Both the position numbers and the translations under genes were made by a program. DNA of 6,011 nt, from the NCBI GenBank assembly GCA_031278755.1, contig JAITJV010000048.1:1-6011 (forward strand), in the 5' to 3' direction. Every line of letters begins with the position of its first letter. The first letter of the stretch is position 1. The notes under the pieces were generated by a model. The model was not told where the DNA came from, did not search any database, and worked only from the letters and a program-made list of their open reading frames with translations. This stretch comes from Treponema sp. (lineage in GTDB: Bacteria > Spirochaetota > Spirochaetia > Treponematales > Breznakiellaceae). This document shows positions 4,279-6,011 of the stretch, one piece after another.

Positions 4279-6011
4279 ATGGCAGCAATGGATTTGCCAA
4301 AAAGCCCAAATGTATTTCATCCGGAAAAACCCAGTGCGGTGGGTTCGCGGAATTCACTCGCCCAGGAATACCGGGATCAGCAAAAAGAAGTAAACCAGCT
4401 TTTGGAAGAGGAAACCAACAAGGTTATCCATCACTTGACCGCGAAACTTCCCAAAGATGTGCTTGAACGCCTTGATATCATGGGCGGCCTCAAGGAAAAG
4501 CTGTACAACTATTTCAACCAGAACTATCAGAACATGTTCAACAGGTACATGGTTACCTCTGAAGATGAGATGATAAAAAAAGTCAGAAATTTCATAGACG
4601 GGGAAGAAACAAAGGTTCTTGCCCGGTACACCCCCAAGGAAATCGCCGATCTTCTGGACGCCGTAGGCGGCGCCGACAAGTTCAACACCGGTGAAATTGA
4701 AAAATCCATGGTTAATATGTACGGCCATCTGCAGGGCCACATACAGCGCGGAGTCAATGAGCTGGAATCCCTTACCAACAGTATCCTCAGGCAGAAGACC
4801 GACACCGGCGCCTTTATCCGCGGTGAAAACGCCTATTCCATCGTCAAATGCGCCTTCAAGGACAACATCAACAAACCCAAGACCGTTACCGACGTCAAAC
4901 TTTCGGTCAATATTCTTGATTCCGAGCTTATCAGCCCCATTTTCCACTATCAGGTAACCGTTGAGTACCTCATCAAGGACCTCCTTTCCAAGCACCTTAT
5001 TGATGAAATGGACAAGGAAATCGAAAAACTCAAGGATGAGCGGATCGATCAGGGGCTGGAGGAGCTTTCCGACAGCGAGATTCTCTTTACCAAGATCGGC
5101 CGTGTGGAAAGCTATACCGACGACGCCAAAGACGATCCCAAATCAAAGCGGTACAAGCTGGTCGCCAAGTCCATTATGGATCGCCTCAACGATCTCCGGG
5201 CCGAAATCGATCCCGAGACCTTTGACGCCATGAATGTCCGGGAGAACCTCAAAAAGCTCATCGATATCGAAAATATCAGAAACCGGGGCTTCAATACGGC
5301 GATCAACTCAATTACATCGATACTTGATACATCCCGCATGGGGTATCAGTTCATCGAAAATCTCAAAAACGCCCGCCACCTTGTGCTCCGTGAATACGAG
5401 GACACCGATACGGCGAATCTCCCCGATGAACGCTACCAGGTCAGCCTCCGCTATCTTGACAACGCCCAGCTTATAGAAGAACGCAAGGCCTATGACGTCC
5501 AGATGAAGAGTTTTGAGACCGAAATTCAGCATATCTGGGATTTGCTTACCGTTATCTATGAAGATGCAAAATCCGCTTTTTCGGTGAACGATTTTAACGA
5601 TCTCGCCAAAAAGAAGAAGGGCAGCATAGGGAAGACCAAGGCAAAGACCGGCGAGCCTGTTTACGAGGACATTGACAAGGTGTGGGACGAGATTTCCTTT
5701 GTTAAACCCGCCGAGACCGAAGTTGAACGGCTTAACCGGACTTATCTGTACGAAAAGGACAAGATTCGCCAGCGCATAGTTCTTATGCGTAACAAGATGA
5801 AGTCTATGTACGATTATCAGTATCCCATTGAACGGCGGGTGCTTGAGGAAAGGCTCAAGGTCCTTGAAAGGGAATACTACAAGTTTGACTACATGATTAA
5901 TCCCTATCATGTGCAGCCCGGGCTGTTCCTTGATGTGGATATTACTTCCATTAAGCGGAAAAAGACCACCCTTAACGCCATGGCCAATGTGCTTAACGAA
6001 TTCCTCCACGG
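4279..6011 (+). CDS. cfpA: Cytoplasmic filament protein CfpA, 5' part (open at right edge)
   Basis: CfpA is the subunit of the cytoplasmic filament ribbon that runs under the inner membrane of treponemes. From knowledge of the family, loss of it in T. denticola disturbs cell division and chromosome segregation. The window holds 577 complete codons with no stop, out of roughly 680 in known homologues. The start [20 protein letters not shown], followed by [20 protein letters not shown] (about 41-60), matches what I recall of treponemal CfpA very closely. The rest is Lys/Glu/Asp-rich and largely helical, with no signal peptide or membrane segment, as expected of a filament protein. [19 protein letters not shown] (123-141) is another recognisable stretch. 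Base composition is clearly less GC-rich than in the three genes to its left, which fits strong conservation and high expression. It has its own promoter and a good Shine-Dalgarno site. Long open frames on the opposite strand are shadows. Confidence 0.95.
   Translation, partial: MAAMDLPKSPNVFHPEKPSAVGSRNSLAQEYRDQQKEVNQLLEEETNKVIHHLTAKLPKDVLERLDIMGGLKEKLYNYFNQNYQNMFNRYMVTSEDEMIKKVRNFIDGEETKVLARYTPKEIADLLDAVGGADKFNTGEIEKSMVNMYGHLQGHIQRGVNELESLTNSILRQKTDTGAFIRGENAYSIVKCAFKDNINKPKTVTDVKLSVNILDSELISPIFHYQVTVEYLIKDLLSKHLIDEMDKEIEKLKDERIDQGLEELSDSEILFTKIGRVESYTDDAKDDPKSKRYKLVAKSIMDRLNDLRAEIDPETFDAMNVRENLKKLIDIENIRNRGFNTAINSITSILDTSRMGYQFIENLKNARHLVLREYEDTDTANLPDERYQVSLRYLDNAQLIEERKAYDVQMKSFETEIQHIWDLLTVIYEDAKSAFSVNDFNDLAKKKKGSIGKTKAKTGEPVYEDIDKVWDEISFVKPAETEVERLNRTYLYEKDKIRQRIVLMRNKMKSMYDYQYPIERRVLEERLKVLEREYYKFDYMINPYHVQPGLFLDVDITSIKRKKTTLNAMANVLNEFLH

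Noticed and set aside
4354..4995. Long minus-strand open frames opposite cfpA (also 5308-6009)
   Set aside because: Their hydrophobic, Val/Leu/Phe-rich sequences are what results from reading Lys/Glu/Asp-rich coding DNA backwards. There is no start signal or family match.
1..6011. CRISPR array, insertion sequence, tRNA or rRNA gene
   Set aside because: No regularly spaced repeats, transposase-like protein, terminal inverted repeats or recognisable RNA gene structure was seen on either strand.

Overview
The window comes from a treponeme-like spirochaete. The main evidence is the right-hand gene. Its N-terminus and long Lys/Glu-rich helical body match what I know of CfpA, the cytoplasmic filament protein that is characteristic of Treponema. 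The left two thirds is very GC-rich and its codons are mostly G/C-ending, unlike T. pallidum or T. denticola. A more GC-rich treponeme, for example of the insect-gut or environmental groups, is therefore more likely. That placement is inference.

Layout from left to right. (1) Bases 1-1531, plus strand: the 3' part of a penicillin-binding protein 1C gene (pbpC), covering most of the transpeptidase domain and the C-terminal PBP1C domain. An Ala/Pro-rich loop is built from a 45-bp tandem repeat. (2) Bases 1532-1630: a short convergent gap holding a strong GC hairpin. (3) Bases 1631-2743, minus strand: a radical SAM enzyme of the AmmeMemoRadiSam (AmrS) type. (4) Bases 2771-3163, minus strand: a 130-residue protein I do not recognise, 27 bp upstream of and in the same frame as the radical SAM gene. 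The two probably share a transcript. (5) Bases 3164-3264: a divergent promoter region. (6) Bases 3265-4122, plus strand: NudC, an NAD(H) pyrophosphatase / RNA deNADding Nudix hydrolase with a zinc ribbon. (7) Bases 4123-4278: an AT-rich intergenic region with a convincing sigma-70-type promoter and two small inverted repeats. (8) Bases 4279-6011, plus strand: cfpA, open at the right edge of the window.

The genes do not form a single pathway. pbpC builds peptidoglycan in the periplasm. nudC acts on NAD(H) and NAD-capped RNA in the cytoplasm. cfpA makes the filament ribbon under the inner membrane. The amrS pair has no established biochemical role. No mobile element, CRISPR array, tRNA or rRNA was seen. 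The points most worth a second look are the unrecognised partner of AmrS, the in-frame stop-separated arrangement of that pair, the GC-rich low-complexity insertions in two unrelated proteins, and the pair of dyads around the cfpA promoter.
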